64,000 nt of DNA from Symbiodinium microadriaticum (lineage: Eukaryota > Sar > Dinophyceae > Suessiales > Symbiodiniaceae), in assembly GCA_001939145.1 (NCBI GenBank), contig LSRX01000469.1, forward strand, positions 1-64,000, in the 5' to 3' direction. The notes beneath the pieces were generated by a model. It saw only the letters and a program-made list of their open reading frames with translations. It made no database searches and was not told the DNA's origin. A program made the translations under genes and the position numbers. This document shows positions 1 through 11,920 of the stretch, piece by piece (within the stretch, counting starts at the first letter, position 1; each line of letters opens with the position of its first letter).

Positions 1-80
1 TATATAGGGTTTAGGGTGTAGGGTTTAGGGTTTATATAGGGTTTAGTTTAGGGTTTAGGGTTTAGATAGGGTTTAGGGTT
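1..80 (+). repeat. Telomere-type TTTAGGG tract
   Basis: Degenerate TTTAGGG units interrupted by TATATAGGG variants. The strand and unit match the plant/alveolate telomere repeat, but the tract is short and impure and dozens of similar tracts occur inside the window, so this is interstitial repeat rather than proof of a chromosome end. Confidence 0.75.
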
Positions 81-1476
81 TCGGGTACTCTAAGAACGTT
101 TATGCGGGGGTGGGGGTGGGGGTTCGTTCAGGCAGGGAAATTTTTGAGAATGAGAAGAAGGCTTTATAAGGGGGCTTTCGGGCTTCGTTTCTGGGTTTTG
201 CAGAGTTGTGTAAGGGGTTTTGGTGTTTGTGTCTATGGGGCTTCATGAGGTGTCTCATAGGGTGGTTGATCTAGGGCCCGAAATCGATAGAATAGGGTTC
301 TTCCTGTACGGTTTCTTTTAAGGGGAGGGGCGGGGCAGTATAGGATCTAGGGTTGACTTAGGGGCTCAGGGGACGGAGTATGTGGGATTGCAAGTACCGT
401 AATTGGGATCGACAAAAATGTACATGAAATTGTACGCAGTTACTTTGCATATAAGCCTGGATCCCTACGTCCACTAGTGCTCTGAGACGGGACTTGGTCA
501 CAGTAGACTTATGTACTACAAAGCTTCCTTTTACAGGGGTCTCATAAGGGATCGATGGGGTTTCCGCAGGGAATTTGGCTTAGGAGTCGACGCTCTCGCA
601 ACTCGGACACAACCAGACGAGGTCTCTCGGGTCCGGTTCGCGCCACAGGCTCGGTCTAGGTCAACACCACGAGGAAACACAAGGGCCAATGATGTAAGAA
701 GCCAGTCAAAGAATTAAGGACCCGTTGGATTAGGAGTTGGAGGGTATTGGGCTTTCTGATTTGGGTGTGATGCTGTTGGATTTACGGGCTTTGGAGGCCT
801 TGCTTGAAGAGAACTGTTGTGTTTGAGTGGTAGAGTCTCGACTTTCAAGAACTATCGTACGGGATTTCGGCCGTGAGCATTGACCATACTTCGCTTTCGA
901 CGCAACAGGACACTTGATCGCAGTAGGACGAATAGGAGATACATCACCGGGACCACAGTAGACGGCACGAGAAGCAAAAGTAAGGCCCGAATCCCAACGC
1001 AAAAACCGAAACAAACAAGGGGGTTGGGGTGGAGTCGTAGAGCTGACATGTGACAGCAACCAACCAGCATACACTAAACGGTTTAGGGTTTAGGGTCATC
1101 ACTAAACCCTAAGCTGATACTGAAAGCCTGCCTGCCACACAAAGCGTCTAATTAAGGCAGCTTGCACCGAGCGAGACGGGTCCGACCCTGAAGCATGGAT
1201 GGCATTAGGCTTTACTGGATGAAGGCCTTTGGAGTAGGGTTTAGGGATGTCATATGGAACTATTTGACTATATAGTACGATGTTATATTATACTGTTGTA
1301 ATATATTCAGGCCTCCAGTGTAGGGCTTATGACCACATGCTCCGACTCTCCAGGGAAGGCATGTTTAAGGTTTTTTGTTTTGGGGTCTAGGGGTTAGGGA
1401 TCAATGTCAAAGACCCTGTGCTCGAAAACATTCAACCGTCAGGCCATGGCTAGCAACTGTTGATTGTAAAGTTATA
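81..1476. other. No gene recognised
   Basis: Short open frames occur on both strands but none shows a domain, splice-bounded exon or consistent codon bias. A 30-base TTTAGGG tract followed by CCCTAAA lies at about 1080-1112. I see nothing else that can be supported. Confidence 0.4.
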
Positions 1477-1610
1477 AAACCCAAAACCCTAAAGCCTAAA
1501 CTCTACACCCTAAACCCTAAACTTAGGGCTTCTGGGGTTTAGGGTTTCGGGTTCAGGGCTTTAGGGTTTACGGCCTAGGGCTTTAGGGTTTAGGGTTTCG
1601 GGTTTGGGGC
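1477..1610. repeat. Head-to-head telomere-like tract
   Basis: CCCTAAA-type units run to about 1530 and then switch to TTTAGGG-type units that continue to about 1610, so two tracts of opposite orientation meet almost directly. The units are impure (TTTCGGG, GGGCTTTAGGG variants). Confidence 0.75.
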
Positions 1611-2185
1611 CCAAGCCTAGCTTCCCTCTCAAGAAGTGACCAGACGAGGCCTGTGGAATGCTGGTTTTGGCTGTGGGCTGTGCAAAGTCAACACATTCCA
1701 TCGCGATATATAAGATGGGTTGTAGACAAGGCTTGTGTTGGTAGCTGCAAGGAAAATTACTGGGCAAAGAATTGTGTACGTGTATCTATACATACACAGA
1801 GCCTGCTCATTTGTTCACTGTACTGTGAGCTTCGCGGAAGAATGTACTCCACAGAGCATGTTTTGGGGCAACCGCCTGAATGGAATATAACCGCTCTCGG
1901 TTTGCAAGGCCACGAATCTTTGCAGCCCCCAGCTCTGAGGTAGAAGAAAAAAACGTGGTACCGAAAAGAGCGGCCAAAACCATCGTGTCTGTGCTCAGGG
2001 GTGGCCGTGTCTGTACGTTGAAAGGCTTGCCTGAAGCACCTCAGAGCTTCGTCTTAAACGCATAGCGTGTTTGCTCTGCACCCCCTCGAAATCCCAAATC
2101 CGAATGTATCCTGAAAGCTGGCATTGAGCTGTGTAGCATTGTGTAACGATGCTGGGCAGCCTTCAAACGGCATGGCTTGTCCTTT
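1611..2185. other. No gene recognised
   Basis: Overlapping short frames on both strands without domains or splice signals that chain together. Nothing supportable. Confidence 0.35.
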
Positions 2186-2294
2186 CCCTAAGGGTCCATG
2201 TATCCAAACAGTTATACTTTGGCCTTAACGTAGTCCCTATTTGGGTACTTTGGGGCCCAAGTACATACTATTTGGGCACATGGACCCTTAGGGT
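2186..2294. repeat. Foldback element, family D copy 1
   Basis: About 109 bp with inverted ends: the left end reads CCCTAAGGGTCCATGT and the right end ACATGGACCCTTAGGG. A closely similar copy lies at 4407-4513. Structure is that of a small non-coding inverted-repeat element; no open frame of its own. Confidence 0.85.
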
Positions 2295-2370
2295 TTTGCA
2301 AGATTATATGCTAACCCGAAACTAGTGTGGAGCCCTCCGGCAGATCGCTGAAGCCTGATTCCTAAGTTCT

Positions 2371-2492
2371 ACTTGGAGGCCAAGGGGACGTAGTAAGTAG
2401 GTTATAAGTGGAGTTATAAGTACCTTAAATAGAGTTAACCCAATAATAACCCTACTTATAGCCGACTTACTAAGTCTCTTGGGCCTCCAAGT
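2371..2492. repeat. Foldback element, family L copy 1
   Basis: Ends ACTTGGAGGCC and GGCCTCCAAGT are inverted, and the interior has inverted TTATAAGTGGAG-type and TTACTAAG-type blocks. A related copy is at 15830-15956. Confidence 0.8.
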
Positions 2493-2606
2493 ACCTATAG
2501 TCTCCATTGTAGTTCCGTGTTTTGGCTTCACCAATCGTATATTTAGAAGCCTATGACGTATCGTAACCCCTAAACAGGAACCACATTGGAGACTTTACTA
2601 CCAGTA

Positions 2607-2758
2607 TACCCAGAGGCGCCTAAGTAGTCCCTTTTGGGGAGTACCTTATAGGATCCTAAAAACTATAAGCCATAAAAAAAGGAACTACTTAGGGGAGTAC
2701 CTTATAGGATCCTAAAAATATAAGCCACAAAAAGGAACTACTTAGGGGCCCATCGGTA
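2607..2758. repeat. Foldback element, family A copy 1 (internally duplicated)
   Basis: Family A elements have ends close to TACCCATAGGCCCCTAAGTA and its complement around an internal block containing TTATAGGATCC. Here the right half (about 57 bp, from GGGAGTACC to GGAACTACTTAGGG) is present twice in tandem with small differences, making the copy about 150 bp instead of about 95 bp. Confidence 0.85.
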
Positions 2759-4406
2759 CGCAAGTTGTATGCACTCCGCCTAGGGCCGAAGAGCCGGGCT
2801 GCGCCCATTCCACGTGGAAGTCCTCGAGCTTGGGGTCTTGTTTCCGGGCTTGGGGCCCAAGAACCCCGAAACCAAGGAAGATAGGGTTTAGGCTTGTTTT
2901 TTTTTTTGCTCCTACTTTTTCCCACCCGCTTCGCTGACTACTTAGGGGTTTAGGGTTTAATTAGGGTTTTGGGAGGGGGGGTATCGCATGACTTAAAGAT
3001 TTGGACTCGGTAGGTGCTGCGTTTGGAGCCAAGATTTCAGCGGTTGGGTGGTGTTGGGAATTCGGGAAACCGGTGCCGGCTTATGGCAAGTTGCATCAAT
3101 ACACTACTTCCAGACCATCTACCAAGCCTCTGAGCTGCAACAACAGTGAGGGGCCGCAGAACCTGCTAACCTTCGCAGCTCACGGCTCCGAAGCAACAGC
3201 CCTTCAGCGGGAAAACCTGGCCATGTAACTGGTTCTCTGTTGGGGCCATATTAAAAATGATCATTTTTCATCCCCTTATTAGGGTTTTATCATAACAAAA
3301 ATGTAAATTTGTATCCAACAAGGACCCATGTAAAGTGAGAGCAGTCAAGATTCGACGTCGACCACCAGGGCCCAGATGGGTGCCAGGATCAGCCCCAGAA
3401 TCTGTGGGGAAGGCTGAGGACGCAACGTGGTTCAAGAGCTCCGGGCTTTCGCTTTGCTCTTCGTGTCTTCGCAGTCCGTGGTATATGATAGTCATACGGG
3501 CCCGAGTAATTAGAAGAGGGTTTCCGGCCATGTACTTTCTATATAGAAACCCCAAGGATTAGTATTGTATTCGTTCAAGTTCAAGCCCCGACATTAGCCC
3601 TCCCTGCAGAGGACCCAGCTTGTAGCAACCGCACCTGGTCAATCCTTATCTAGCTTATGCTCGAAATCCTGGTACTTCCGCGGACCCTAAGCCTCATTGC
3701 TATTGCAGTTGCGGCTCTGACGGACAACTGAGGTTTAGGGTTTAGGGCGAGTACTACAGAATTCGAAACTGAAGCATCAGTATCAAGACCAATCGTCGAA
3801 GTCCGAAAGTCCGAAACTCAGAATACCCCCCACCAGGTCCCCAGGCCCTGTCTGCTCGGCAGCAAGCAAACACGTGGCAAAACCGTCCTCTGACCCAAAC
3901 CGCTCAATATCCCTTACTCGAGGAATGTACTGCCTCCAACTCTAGAGGCTTCAAGGTTCTGTTTCAAGGTTAATTACAAAACAGCCATAGAGGACAACAG
4001 CACACAAACCATAGCACTAGCAGCTTGCTAAAATGCGTGCCTGTGCCATGAAGCTGACGACAGGTGCCATCATCCTTGGCCAAAGTCGTCTGCTTGCAGT
4101 GCAAAGACTGAGGTTTGCACTACCGTAGACAAGACCCAAGTCTATAGTACTGGTGTATATTCTACCATAGTTTGGATAGTTTAGTTGCGCGCTTGATTGG
4201 AGGCTTCTGTCAGGTCCTTAGAGGCTTCAAGTTGTAGCCGCCAATCTTCCAAAGCCTCAATAAGCCCGCTTCTGCCACGCCTATAGTGAACCTGTATTCA
4301 CTTAGCATGCAGTACGTCAGTATACAAGAGGATAGACAGGCGTGTACCATACCAAGCAAGACCAAGTTTGTACCACGTAGTATACCATGCAGGTAAGATT
4401 GACAAA
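2759..4406. other. No gene recognised
   Basis: Contains a short TTTAGGG tract near 2946 and several overlapping frames (for example 3268-3555 minus) with no recognisable domain. No exon chain found. Confidence 0.35.
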
Positions 4407-4513
4407 CCCTAAGGGTCCATGTATCCAAACAGATATACTTTGGCCTTAAAGTAGTCCCTATTTGGGTACTTTGGGGCCACAGTATATCTATTTGGGTACA
4501 TGGACCCTTAGGG
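4407..4513. repeat. Foldback element, family D copy 2
   Basis: Same ends and internal TACTTTGGCCTTAA block as the copy at 2186-2294, about 107 bp, inverted terminal CCCTAAGGGTCCATGT. Confidence 0.85.
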
Positions 4514-4752
4514 AAATTGTGCATTCAAGCTGCGGTGCGCTCTTGGCTGTCCAAAGCGAAAGCACGTGCGGCATGAGGTTCGTGGCCTCTGTGCTGTTGG
4601 GTCTGTATCCATGCGAATACTATGACTCTGACACTACTATTAAAGTATAGCACCGCAGAATTCTGCAGAGAAAGACAGAGTATCTTTCTGCGAGTGTATA
4701 CACATATGTAAATATGTTTATTTATGTATGTATGTGAACGAACATATACCAC

Positions 4753-4756
<4 letters not shown>

Positions 4757-4778
<22 letters not shown>
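4757..4778. repeat. TA dinucleotide repeat
   Basis: Pure (TA)n followed by a T-rich run. A second TA/TG-rich low-complexity stretch lies at about 5100-5165 (TATATA then TTTGTTTGTTTG and TGTGTG). Confidence 0.8.
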
Positions 4779-4783
<5 letters not shown>

Positions 4784-5589
4784 TGCATGTATGTGCATAT
4801 GTACACACACATACACATACGGCCTGACGCAAAGAACTGTTGTGGCGGAAGCTGGCCAAGGCTTCGTTATCGAGAAATTCGGAGGAGGGATGTCAGTTCC
4901 TTCCTTGTGCTTTGCTTTGGGTTGCCTCGGTTTGGTGGTTGCATTGCGCCTGGTCCTTTCTCTCCTTGTCGCGCTTTCTTTCCTGGTTCTGGTGCATGAG
5001 GTGCACGTGCCCTGACTGCAGCCTGCCCTTGGGCGGAGCGCGCGCTTTTCACGTCTTCTTTGCGTGCGAGGGGTTGGGTGAGTGCGTGTGCGCGGGTGTA
5101 TGTATATATATGTATGTATATATATATATATATATCTTTGTTTGTTTGTTTGTGTGTGTGTTTTTTTAGTTTATGCTTGTTTTGTTTTGCTTGTGTGTGC
5201 GTCTGTGCGGAGGTCTCGAAGCTTCGGTCTCGTCTGGTTTGGTAATTGGTGGGGTCTTCTCATCCTGTCGGGATGCGTGTGCATTGGCCACGTCCTGCCT
5301 TGGATAGAGAGTGCGTGCGTGTGTGTGGGTGTGTGTATTTGCAACATGCTTCTCTCTCCCTCTTGCTTTCGGCGTTTGTGCCCGTCTGTCTCTGTGTTCG
5401 GGTGGTTGTGGCGTGCTTGGGCTTCGTGGGCATTGACATCCTGCTGTGTCGCTATGGCTTGCTTGCTATTTTATAGGGGTACCGAAGCCCGCGAATGCAC
5501 CCAAGGTGCGCTCTTGTCTCTGCTAGCTGTCCTTCCCTCCCCATGTTGGGTAACAATGCACGCCCGCCTCTGTCCTTGTTCCTTTTTCG

Positions 5590-5790
5590 TTCTATCCCGG
5601 GCGGAGTACTATACGACAACATCCAACGGCCAGAGGCCGCAGCCTGCATCCAGCCGGCGGCAGTGGGCGTCCCGAAGAACAACAGCGCTGGGTTGTGCTG
5701 CCCGACCTTCTTTGACAAGGAAATGAACGAAGTGGCGAGCTGGAGTCCCCCGGGGGTGCTCGGGCTGCTGCGATTCATGGCTACGGGTTC
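5590..5790 (-). CDS. Possible exon, protein not recognised
   Basis: A stretch of high GC at third positions. On the minus strand a frame following an acceptor-like CTCCAG near 5745 reads LATSFISLSKKVGQHNPALL and continues to a donor-like GTATAG near 5605. The plus strand also carries an open, GC3-rich frame over the same bases (including CCPTFFDKEMNEVASW), so the strand is uncertain. Minus is preferred because every well-supported gene in the window is on that strand. No domain recognised. Confidence 0.3.
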
Positions 5791-6803
5791 GTCTTCTTAT
5801 GGCTTAAGACATGAAATACCCTGGACAGGTACAGTACTGCTTGGAGGTGCACTGTTGCAAGCTGTTGCTTTTGAGGTGTGCGGCAGTGGGCTTTGCGAGG
5901 GCCAATCAGCGCTTCTACTCGTACTATGACGACGACTGACCGGTTGTCACGCAGATGACAGTCATAACCATGCTCAAAAGCTGAGCTTAAGAACTCCGAT
6001 GCCAAACGCTCAGCCGCTACTCAAGCCGAACACGCACCCACAGTGAGCTCGAACTCAGTAAGTTTGGCTTCCAGACTCCTCGAAGAAGCTCATGTTCAAG
6101 CACATAGCTGCAGACATATTTTGACATCGAGATATCTCCTCCTTGACAGGTATGGGATAAGCTTGAAGCTTTAGTGTAGCATCCAGTATCCTACATAGTA
6201 CCAAGCAGGTTGTCAAAGAGCACGTTGTATAGCATATGGAAAAACATGCTATAAAAATAACTTGTGTCGTATGCCGTATTGTATGCACAAGACAGGGCAC
6301 TTTCGGCAGCCCACAGGGAAAGGCCTCGCACATGAGGATTCTTGGTCATGGCGTGTCTCTAGTAAACTACTGTTGATGGTATAAATCCTGCATGACCTCA
6401 AGGGCCCTAAACCAAACGGTGAGATCCACAGGGTTTCCAGGAAACTTGCAAAAGCAAACTTAGCGGCCACTGATAAGACTGACATGCAATAGTCATGCTT
6501 CTGCTTTCGCCTTTGGGGGGCGGTAGAATCAACACGCATAATACGTTTTTGTAGGCATTTATACTGCAGCGCGATGCCATATAGCAGAAGATGCGTATGC
6601 GATACTTTCGTACAGCCACAAACCAAGCTAATAAAGTTCTAGCGAGTCGGTTTTTGCCCGGCAGCAGAAGTTCTCGGAAGACACGGGCAAACTGCCATCG
6701 AAATCCTTCGAATCGAACATTGCTAGTATTGGTATTACTATACTATCATGATTATTAAAATAATGATATTCCTTGTGGAATCCGACGACCTACGTTACAA
6801 TTC

Positions 6804-7356
6804 TCATCCAAAGTTCTCGCCTTGCAGGAGGTGAGGTCGCCTGGCGAAGAATTCATCAATACTTCGCCAGGCGACTCCTGTTCTGTGCCCTGCTGACGAA
6901 ACTTCGGCGCTGCTTAGCTTTTGCTTCTTGCCGATCTCTGTCCCTGCCTTCACCCAGTGGCCAGAATTCCAGAGGAAGTCTTCCTGATGGAGGGCTTGGC
7001 AGTTAGATGAATGCTGGCAGTCTTTGATTGGCTCTTCTTGCCTGACTGGAAGAAAATCATATCCTGGAGGAACAAAACTGAAAGAGGGCTGTACCTGTTC
7101 GTCAAGCTTACTGCTTGTGAATCGTAGTGAATAGCTGGCAAATTTCGGCAAGGTTTCCATACCTACTAGTAACTAGTAGGTTTGTTCGTCCATGCTCTCG
7201 CTGCAGCGCCGACTCCACTCGGGTGAAGCCACGGCCAATGGGTCGGAAGCCAAGGCGACGTTGCAGGCGCTCACGCTCGCAATGGCTTAGGGTATAGGGG
7301 TTGCTGCAGTCCGCCATGCTGTCGTCAACTCTCTCTGGCTCTCTCTGCTGTGCCAT
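6804..7356 (-). CDS. Coding island, protein not recognised
   Basis: The minus-strand frame from ATG at 7356 reads MAQQREPERVDDSMADCSNP and stays GC3-rich to a canonical donor (AG|GTATGG) after 7163. Downstream, a possible 23-nt micro-exon bounded by TTGCCAG and GCA|GTAAGC would keep phase into a frame running from 7063 (acceptor CTCCAG) that reads YDFLPVRQEEPIKDCQ and ends with TGA at 6804. An alternative frame from the same acceptor reads DMIFFQSGKKSQSK. No domain is recognised, and the join is inference from phase only. A perfect 14-bp inverted repeat lies inside the 3' part. Confidence 0.4.
6836..6875. repeat. Perfect 14-bp inverted repeat with 12-base loop
   Basis: GTCGCCTGGCGAAG and its exact complement CTTCGCCAGGCGAC are separated by 12 bases. 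It could fold as a stable hairpin in DNA or RNA. It lies within the tentative coding island at 6.8-7.4 kb. Confidence 0.85.
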
Positions 7357-7404
7357 CACCAGAAAGTCCGCAAAGAAAAGGCACGAAAGGCAGGACCCAA
7401 GCAC

Positions 7405-8520
7405 CGGGCTGCGGTCTGGTGCCTAGTAGCGCAGTCATCCATCCGGCCGGACTTGAACTGACAGGAAGCTATAGCCCAATCTAACATACCATACTCTGAT
7501 CTAATACGAAGCGTACACCATACTTCAGCAGATATGCCAAGCATCCAGATCTTCCATCAGCGCAGGGAAGGTCATGTTGTTGGGTATGACCAGCCCTCAT
7601 CTTGCATCTTGCAGATTTTGGGTCGGGTCTTGGGGTTGTCCTTCCTTTGGTTCAGGGTTTGTCCTACAGCGCCAACAGTCACCTGTCTGTACAAATGCTA
7701 TAGTGCGTACCACAGCATACTAGGGTTTAACATTTGAGTGTCTGGGGGCTCGGGAAGAGAGTTGGAGCATGCAGGAGCTATCAGTTGAACTTGGACTGCA
7801 AGGTTTGCCGCAGGCGTCAATGATCCTGTTGTGATCGAGGATGCTGAAAAAGACACCGAACGAAACTGCTAGACCTGCTTGAGATGCTTAAAGCTTCAAT
7901 ATCGTAAGATAGTTGTTTGAGCCTTGGTTCCTAGTTTACCGTCGCCCGTTGAGAATGCAGTGCCCTGCGAGACTAAACCTTCCCGTCAGCAAGCCGCATT
8001 ACAGCATACTGTATTGTCAACTTTGCCAAAAACCCCCTCAGGCAGTATGCAGCTTGTATGATGCCATAGAAGGCAGCAGCCGGCCTGCTCGCTTTACCCA
8101 AGACAAGAGCTGAGTAGACTCATGTTGGGGGTCCCTTGAAGGCTTCTGGAAGTTGTATTGTACTAGAAAAGTACCATGCGGGCTACGAAACATGTACTGA
8201 ACTAAGCCGCCATGTCCTCAAATAATGAAGCGGCAATAGATTGAAATGTAATCGTATACAACACATAGGATGTAGGGGCCTGAATTACCAGAATAGGGTT
8301 GTGGGGTATGTCATGGTGTGGATGATACGGGAACATGATGGCTAATTATAAATGTTCAGACACCTACATTCGAATATTGCCGGCGGGCTCAAGTCAATGT
8401 CATGGTCTACGGTGTGGACAGCGCCATCTATTTCCACGCTGTTTGCGCCATACCTTCAGGGGCAAGGTTGAATTTGGAACACCTTCATCGAACACTATGG
8501 CTCCATACTTGCAATAGCAT
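7405..8520. other. No gene recognised
   Basis: Short frames only. A fragment resembling the left end of family G (AGAATAGGGTT) is visible near 8290. No exon chain seen. Confidence 0.35.
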
Positions 8521-8626
8521 ATGGGTAGTTCTTTGAGTTAGGGTCCATTTTTAGGCCCCCCCAAACTAGTACCGCACTCTTATACAAAGGACCCGAACAG
8601 GGACCCTAATTGAGAGAACTAGCCAT
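8521..8626. repeat. Foldback element, family F copy 1
   Basis: Ends ATGGGTAGTTCT and AGAACTAGCCAT are inverted with one change. Inner blocks TTAGGGTCC and GGACCCTAA are also inverted. Related copies at 24305-24402, 34208-34287 and 46380-46522. Confidence 0.8.
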
Positions 8627-9118
8627 TGACAGCAGTGTAGTACACAGTCGCGCAGGCATCGATGATAGTCGCCTGCATCCCTTCCTCGGTGTTGAGGTCG
8701 ATACTACCAAGGAAGTAAAGACATAGAGTACACTCCTCGTATCACCCACAGCAAGTTCCTGTTTCATGTGCACCGCGTGCAGGCTTGTCAGAATACATGC
8801 TGTTGCTGTTCAATGAGAATGCTGTGAATGAATACTCTCATGCGCAGAAAACGCGCAATCTAAAGAAATGGATGCTGTCGCACCCTGCTATACCAAACTA
8901 CTCATGATAGTATGTGTGCCACTAAGCCCCAAAGTCCTAAACCGAAATGTTTCAACTCGGAGCCCCTACAGGGTATCCCTGTTGCACAGACTTGTGCCTG
9001 CCCGCCCGGATCTCAGAGATGCTGCACTCGTGGCAGAAAGGCTAAGCAACTTAAACATCTGAAGCACGGAGGAGCCATGAGGAGCCTGTCGAACCTGGAA
9101 GCGTATGAGAGCCAACAC

Positions 9119-9191
9119 CTGCGAAGACGGAAATGAGGCCGAAGTCGCGATAGATGTCATCATGCAACTGGCCCAGAACATCACCCTGAGC
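9119..9191 (-). CDS. Exon of an unrecognised protein
   Basis: A 73-nt minus-strand exon with acceptor ATACAG before 9191 and donor AG|GTGTTG after 9119. Its frame reads AQGDVLGQLHDDIYRDFGLI and on to SVFA, ending in phase 1. Another possible exon of the same strand lies at about 9549-9640 (frame HATLQLFDVPANSTW before a GTGAGA donor). No family recognised; neighbouring exons not established. Confidence 0.4.
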
Positions 9192-9835
9192 CTGTATTGC
9201 ATCATAATAAGGGACAAACATCCAACAAGATGACCTAGAACTCCAGCTGTAACCACTGCACCCAAGCACTGAAGACCTGGATACATCACCGCATGTTTCC
9301 CTAAACCTGAACCCTAAACCTGATCGTTAGACAGTTCTCCGAGCTCCATCTCGCCTCAAAGCTGCCACCAGCGTCAGAACCCAGGGATGAGCCAACACGC
9401 CGCGGCTTTGAAAGAATCGCCTAGAAGAGGTGCAGCGCAGGTTAAAGCATGGGTTTAGGGATTTCCGCTAGAAGTTGCTCTCGAATCTCTCCAGTAGGAT
9501 TAATTCTTCTGTAGTGGAGTGTCGGGCCAACGCGCAATCTCTCACCAAGTGCTGTTGGCTGGGACATCGAACAGCTGCAGGGTCGCATGCGGCACTTTCA
9601 CAACAAGTAAGCAGCAGCGTGACGGGACGTGCCGAGTATGGTGCTCTGTGTAGTGTTCTGCGTCATTGCTATCGTGGTAGTCTACCATTCTGCGCTCTAG
9701 CAAAACAGACGTTGACAGGACTTACCTGAACTGTTTCAGGTCGCAGCACAACCTCGGCCCAAGACTAAAGCCTGACTCTCGGCCTTGTCCCCTCGACTAC
9801 CTACCATGCATGCCCTGAAGCAGACGAACACGAAC

Positions 9836-9892
9836 ACACACACACACACACACACACATACATAGACACACACACACACACACCCACACTGA
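9836..9892. repeat. CA dinucleotide repeat
   Basis: (CA)n with a short interruption (TACATAG) in the middle. Confidence 0.9.
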
Positions 9893-10069
9893 ATGCCCTT
9901 CGAACTCTGAAAACCCCGACCCTAAACCCCTAAATCCTGCAAGGCCTTCGAAAAACATCTGCAACCCTCAGCAAGTCTCTCGCGTCCCAAGGCTCCCCAT
10001 GTCTTGGGCCATCAGCTCGAAGCCAGCGGAGTCCTTCTGGCGCGTGGCAACGAGGTGGACCATAGCATA

Positions 10070-10179
10070 CTGTAGTTGATGGTTTAAACCCTGCATTACC
10101 ATTATAGGACCCGAAACTGTGGGAAATATGGCATATTTCCTGACTATGGGTAATGCAGGATTTGTATCATCAACCATAG
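10070..10179. repeat. Foldback element, family B copy
   Basis: Ends CTGTAGTTGATGG and CATCAACCATAG are inverted. Subterminal AAATCCTGCAT-type and ATGCAGGATTT blocks are inverted too. Family B copies also occur at 20811-20906, 23160-23276, 30529-30635 and 58734-58833, with a half copy at 6367-6413. Confidence 0.85.
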
Positions 10180-11848
10180 TTACTAGGGCGTGCTATTAAG
10201 GGCATAGATACCTGCTATACGACAGTATAGACGCTGCATCGAGCATACTGTCGTGTCGTCTTCTATGCGAGAATGTTTGACAAAGCCACCGAAAGAATTC
10301 GAGCTCAAACCTGAAGATGCTGCCAGATCCATGCAATAGCTCACCACATACAGCAGAGACGGAAGGGTAAAGGGCAAACTGGCTCTTTGGTAAGGGCGGA
10401 CAGCCTGTGCGGTATCGTTGGGATTCTTGGAAGAGCATGCTAGGGCTTTTCAGGGCAGTGCAGTGGTCCAGGAGGTTTCACACCATTGGATTTTCGGTTT
10501 GATGAGCCTGTCGAAGTACAGGTGTGCTATAATGACTGGCTACTGCCCACTGAACCTCCAAGTGAGGAGTGCCAGCATCGATCTTTCTGAATGAGCACGG
10601 TTTAGGGTTTAGGAAACCCTCTTCAGACCCCTCGAGGGCACTAGCGCAGACTATACCGTGGCCACGACCCAACTGACCATCCTTGCGCAGGCATTGCGCC
10701 ACTGGGCCCGCGCGCCAATGTGCGAAAACGTAGGTTGCCTGCCTTTGAAGTGGTTTTAATAATTCTTTCAGGGGCCCTCCGACACTGTAGTGGGTAAGGC
10801 TGTGGAACAATTTGCGCGGTGGTGGGGCACTCTTAGCTCCTGAGCGTGTGAAAAGGTGATGACTTGTTGGCTGCAGTGTTTGGGTTTGCTGGCTTCCACC
10901 CGTGTTTCATTATCCGAGCACGCTCTACCAACTATAGGGACCCGGATGTTGAGAAGCCCCCGTCTCAGCAGCAAGCAAGGGCGGAGCAGCTAGTACAGGG
11001 TTTTTCCCTTCTACATATAGCTAGTAACTATGGGGCTTAGGGTCTAGTGTTTAAGGTATAGGGGCCGGAATAACAGCCGCTGCTGCTCTCAGGGTTCCTC
11101 CCTCTTGTTATGTGCACAATGTGCACCCAAGCCGTGTCCTGATTGTTAAGGCCCCTTTACATTGCATTGTCAGGGACTAGGGCAAGTAGGGTACTGGAGC
11201 CCGCACAGGAACAGGAATACTGTTCTCATAGTTCGCACCAAAACCAATTCTGATGTCTGAGGTCCCAAAATTGCTTGGAGGTCGGGGCACCATAGGATCG
11301 CACAGGCAAGGAAACACAGGACGCCTTGGCCGGTAGATCCAGAGTTTCGGTGTTCAGGGTTGAGGGGTTTAGGGCCCGGGTCTTATAGAGGCTAGGGTTT
11401 AGGGGGTTTACTAGTGGTTTACGATCTCGCAACTCAGACACGGCCAGACGAGGTCTCCCGATTAGCAGTGGACTATACAGGAAGGCCACGGGCTTGAAGC
11501 TTCGTTGTTTTTTAGGGTTTAGGCCTAAGTCAGTAGGACGGATTCAAGATTCTGAGAGGACCTGTGGCTTCAGCGTCTCAGTTTTGGGGGTTTTTGAAAT
11601 GGCCTGTGGGAAGTCTTATCGGATGCAGGGCCTGAGGTCGTTCTACATGCCCCAGAGGCCCTAAAGCCTAGACCATGACACCCTAAACCCGGGATCTCAC
11701 TAAACTTCTTGCGGGCGCTAGCGCTAACCCAATGCGACTGTGTCAGCGATCATCCACAGTGAAAAGAACCCCGAGCCAATGGGACATCTAATTCTCGCTG
11801 CACCGAGAGAAACGCCGTACTTCTCAATGTCTTTTGCAGAATACATAC
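10180..11848. other. No firm gene; possible exon near 10.5 kb
   Basis: A minus-strand frame near 10590-10545 (KIDAGTPHLEVQWA) sits between an acceptor TTCAG and a donor GCA|GTAGCC, just after a short CCCTAAACC tract, but nothing confirms it. A TTAAGGCCCC motif seen at the ends of family G elements is present near 11147. Short TTTAGGG tracts occur near 11395 and 11515. Confidence 0.3.
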
Positions 11849-11920
11849 CAAACCCATCGCTGAATACTGCCGTTAGCTTTTCAGACATGTTGCCGACTAC
11901 TTTGTGCTGTAAAGCCATGG
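11849..11920 (-). CDS. Exon of an unrecognised protein
   Basis: A 72-nt minus-strand exon with acceptor GCGACAG before 11920 and donor G|GTATGT after 11849. The frame reads MALQHKVVGNMSEKLTAVFS and then DG, entering in phase 2 and leaving in phase 1. Sequence after the donor remains open for about 40 codons, so read-through is an alternative. No family recognised. Confidence 0.4.

Noticed and set aside
1-80. True chromosome end
   Set aside because: The TTTAGGG tract is short and impure, and many equivalent tracts occur internally in both orientations.
5082-5726. A 214-codon plus-strand frame
   Set aside because: Its first half is TA/TG low complexity and the composition is Cys/Val/Leu-biased. 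Only the 3' portion shows coding-like bias, and in other frames.
7440-7480. tRNA-like GTTCAAGTCC motif on the minus strand
   Set aside because: The flanking bases do not form a T-stem and no acceptor or anticodon arm could be drawn.
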